Source of the DNA: Nocardioides thalensis
GTDB taxonomy: Bacteria; Actinomycetota; Actinomycetes; Propionibacteriales; Nocardioidaceae
Direction: 5' to 3'
DNA: 64,000 nt
NCBI RefSeq assembly: GCF_013410655.1
Contig: NZ_JACCFP010000001.1
Location: forward strand, 124,001-188,000
The notes beneath the pieces are model-generated. The model had not been told where the DNA came from. It made no database searches and saw nothing but the letters and a program-made list of their open reading frames with translations. Each line of letters begins with the position of its first letter. Within the stretch, counting starts at the first letter, position 1. Position numbers and translations under genes: made by a program. Shown piece after piece: positions 62,189-64,000 of the stretch.

Positions 62189-63865
62189 ATGCACGCCTCC
62201 ACCCGCCGGCTGCCCGGCCGGCTGACCGCACCGGAGCCCGGCTGGACGACGCGCGCGGACGTCGTCGTCATCGGGTCCGGGATCGCCGGCCTCACCGCGG
62301 CGATGCGCCTGCGCAAGAAGGTCGACAAGGTCATGGTGGTGACCAAGGACGTGCTGTCCGCGGGCTCGACACAGTGGGCGCAGGGCGGCATCGCCGCGGC
62401 CCTGGGGCCGGGTGACACCCCGGAGCAGCACGAGGTCGACACCCTCGTCGCGGGTGCCGGCGCCTGCGACCGCGAGGCGGTGCAGGTGCTGGTCAACGAG
62501 GGGCCGGCGGCCGTGCGCGAGCTCATCAAGCGCGGCGCCAACTTCGACCTCGACGAGGGCGGCGACCTGTCGCTGACCCGTGAGGGCGGCCACCACCGCG
62601 ACCGGATCGCCCACGCAGGTGGCGACGCCACCGGCGCCGAGATCCAGCGCGCGCTGATGGAGGCGGTCGCCGCCAACCCCAACATCGAGGTCATCGAGCA
62701 CGCGCTCGCCGTCGACCTGCTCCTCGCCGCCGACGGCGGCGTCGCGGGGCTGACCCTGCACGTGATGGGCGAGGGCCAGCGCGACGGTGTCGGCGCGGTC
62801 CACTGCCGCGCGGTCGTCCTCGCCAGCGGCGGCCTCGGCCAGGTGTTCTCGCAGACGACCAACCCGGCGGTGTCGACCGGCGACGGCATGGCGCTCGCGC
62901 TGCGCGCCGGCGCCACCCTGCGCGACCTCGAGTTCGTGCAGTTCCACCCGACGGTGATGTACCTCGGCCCCGACTCGCGCGGCCAGCAGCCGCTGATCTC
63001 CGAGGCGGTGCGCGGCGAGGGGGCGTTCCTGGTCGACGACGAGGGCGTCCGCTTCATGCAGGGCCAGCACGAGCTCGCCGACCTCGCTCCGCGCGACGTC
63101 GTCGCCAAGGCGATCATGAAGCGGATGCTCGAGACCGGGCGCCCCCACATGTGGCTCGACGCGCGGCACCTGGGAGCGGCGTTCTGGGAGCGCCGGTTCC
63201 CGACAATCCTCGCGACCGCGCGCTCCCACGGCGTCGACCCGGTCACGCAGCTGATCCCCGTCGCGCCGGCGTGCCACTACGCCTCCGGCGGCGTCCGCAC
63301 CGACCTCGACGGCCGCACCGACCTGCCGGGCCTCTACGCCACCGGCGAGGTCGCCTGCTCCGGCGTCCACGGCGCCAACCGGCTCGCGTCCAACTCCCTG
63401 CTCGAGGGCCTCGTCTTCTCGCGGCGGATCTCCAAGGTGCTCCCCGGCGAGCTGCGCCCCTGGCAGGAGCCCGTCGACGACGGCCGCTCCGTCGGGCTGG
63501 TGGCGGGCGCCGTACGACGCGACCTGCAGGAGACGATGACGTCGAAGGTGGGCGTGCTGCGCTCCGCGCCGGGGCTCGCCGAGGCGGGCGCGATGCTCGA
63601 CAAGCTCGCGTCGGAGACGGCGGAGCAGGTCGACCAGGCGTCGTGGGAGACCACCAACCTGATCACCATCAGCGCCGCGCTGGCCGACGCGGCCGCGCTG
63701 CGCGAGGAGACCCGCGGGTCCCACTGGCGCGACGACTTCCCCGAGCGCGACGACGTCGACTTCGCCGGCCACTTCGACGTCCGCATGCACGACGGCGCAA
63801 CCACCGTGTCGTTCAGCCCGTCGCCTGCGACCGACACCGACCTGCCCGCCGTGGAGGCGCACTGA
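62189..63865 (+). CDS. nadB: L-aspartate oxidase
   Basis: A 558-residue FAD enzyme that makes iminoaspartate for NAD synthesis. VVVIGSGIAGLTAAMRL is the FAD motif. GSTQWAQGGIAAALGPGDTPEQH, EGGHHRDRIAHAGGDATGAEI and LEFVQFHPT are active-site segments, and HYASGGVRTDLDGRTDLPGLYATGEVACSGVHGANRLASNSLLEGLVF is the succinate-dehydrogenase-like flavin region. The product normally goes to NadA (not in this window) and NadC, the next gene. Confidence 0.96.
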   Translation: MHASTRRLPGRLTAPEPGWTTRADVVVIGSGIAGLTAAMRLRKKVDKVMVVTKDVLSAGSTQWAQGGIAAALGPGDTPEQHEVDTLVAGAGACDREAVQVLVNEGPAAVRELIKRGANFDLDEGGDLSLTREGGHHRDRIAHAGGDATGAEIQRALMEAVAANPNIEVIEHALAVDLLLAADGGVAGLTLHVMGEGQRDGVGAVHCRAVVLASGGLGQVFSQTTNPAVSTGDGMALALRAGATLRDLEFVQFHPTVMYLGPDSRGQQPLISEAVRGEGAFLVDDEGVRFMQGQHELADLAPRDVVAKAIMKRMLETGRPHMWLDARHLGAAFWERRFPTILATARSHGVDPVTQLIPVAPACHYASGGVRTDLDGRTDLPGLYATGEVACSGVHGANRLASNSLLEGLVFSRRISKVLPGELRPWQEPVDDGRSVGLVAGAVRRDLQETMTSKVGVLRSAPGLAEAGAMLDKLASETAEQVDQASWETTNLITISAALADAAALREETRGSHWRDDFPERDDVDFAGHFDVRMHDGATTVSFSPSPATDTDLPAVEAH

Positions 63866-64000
63866 TGGCTCTCTCGCTCACGCCGTTCTCCGACCTCCCC
63901 GACGCGCTCCTCAAGGAGCTCGCCGAGATCGGCGACCCGCGCTCGGTCTACGACCTGGTCGCGGGAGCGCTGCACGAGGACGTGCCGACCGAGGACGTCA
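63865..64000 (+). CDS. nadC: nicotinate-nucleotide pyrophosphorylase, 5' part
   Basis: Only the first 45 codons are in the window. The sequence (MALSLTPFSDLPDALL...YDLVAGALHEDVPTEDV) fits the N-terminal domain of NadC, whose start usually reads LxxALxEDxPxxDVT. It overlaps the nadB stop by one base (TGATG), consistent with the nadB-nadC operon. It is cut by the window edge, not broken. Confidence 0.75.
   Translation, partial: MALSLTPFSDLPDALLKELAEIGDPRSVYDLVAGALHEDVPTEDV

Noticed and set aside
63865..64000. Truncated nadC pseudogene
   Set aside because: The gene is only cut by the window end; the visible part is intact.

Overview
The window is very GC-rich, uses many GTG starts and is densely packed with overlapping ATGA/GTGA gene junctions. 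Gene content and order point to a high-GC actinobacterium; the best fit is a Nocardioides-like member of the Nocardioidaceae. That assignment is inferred from gene content and protein style, not from a search. I see no transposase, phage, plasmid, CRISPR or toxin-antitoxin genes. Nearly everything is chromosomal core or ordinary catabolic/transport content.

Layout. 1-0.2 kb: tRNA-Pro and its terminator. 0.25-6.8 kb: metallophosphoesterase, GatB/YqeY protein, PonA2-type penicillin-binding protein, WhiB4-type Fe-S regulator and two ArsA-like ATPases. 6.9-15.7 kb: an accessory stretch with FAD oxidoreductase, SDR, SRPBCC protein, a MacB/FtsX-type exporter, a NarL-type two-component system and a small membrane protein. 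15.8-22.5 kb: DUF4177, RidA, NUDIX, MBL hydrolase, Crp, endonuclease III, TlpA lipoprotein, CoA-type NUDIX and the periplasmic protease MarP. The 0.25-6.8 and 15.8-22.5 kb parts together match the order known around Rv3671c-Rv3683 in Mycobacterium tuberculosis, so the accessory stretch splits one ancestral block.

22.6-30.9 kb: acyl-CoA dehydrogenase, enoyl-CoA hydratase, a lipoprotein, and a lipid/steroid-type group (MpaB-family oxygenase, old-yellow-enzyme reductase, DAP-dehydrogenase-like protein, SDR, MBL hydrolase). Two KstR-type operators sit on leaderless promoters of this group. 30.9-35.0 kb: TPP riboswitch and a thiamine ABC importer (ThiB, ThiP, ThiQ) carrying two kinds of palindromic repeat. 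35.1-40.3 kb: PAP2/Aur1-like phosphatase, RipA-like NlpC/P60 hydrolase, acyl-CoA oxidase-type FadE and a methyltransferase.

40.3-52.8 kb: ppa, D-Ala-D-Ala carboxypeptidase, DUF2342 protease, tilS, hpt, ftsH, folE, (a secreted protein/lipoprotein pair), folP-folB-folK, DUF3180 and a coiled-coil membrane protein. 52.8-58.7 kb: a GNAT protein preceded by a tandem repeat, and an osmoprotectant (glycine betaine/choline type) ABC system interrupted by a lipoprotein. 58.7-64.0 kb: glycosyltransferase, DUF2520 Rossmann protein, panC, panD, nadB and the start of nadC. This last half again follows mycobacterial order (ppa...ftsH-fol...panCD).

The most interesting signals are small. Seventeen starts have a TANNNT hexamer 6-7 nt upstream, implying leaderless transcription. 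A dispersed GAGGGCGGA-type repeat occurs as an in-frame palindrome inside thiQ and as a three-copy tandem array at 52.8 kb. Exact DnaA boxes and a near-consensus Crp site lie in promoters. Stem-loops sit in the whiB4 and tilS leaders. I did not find a convincing wholly new multi-gene system.
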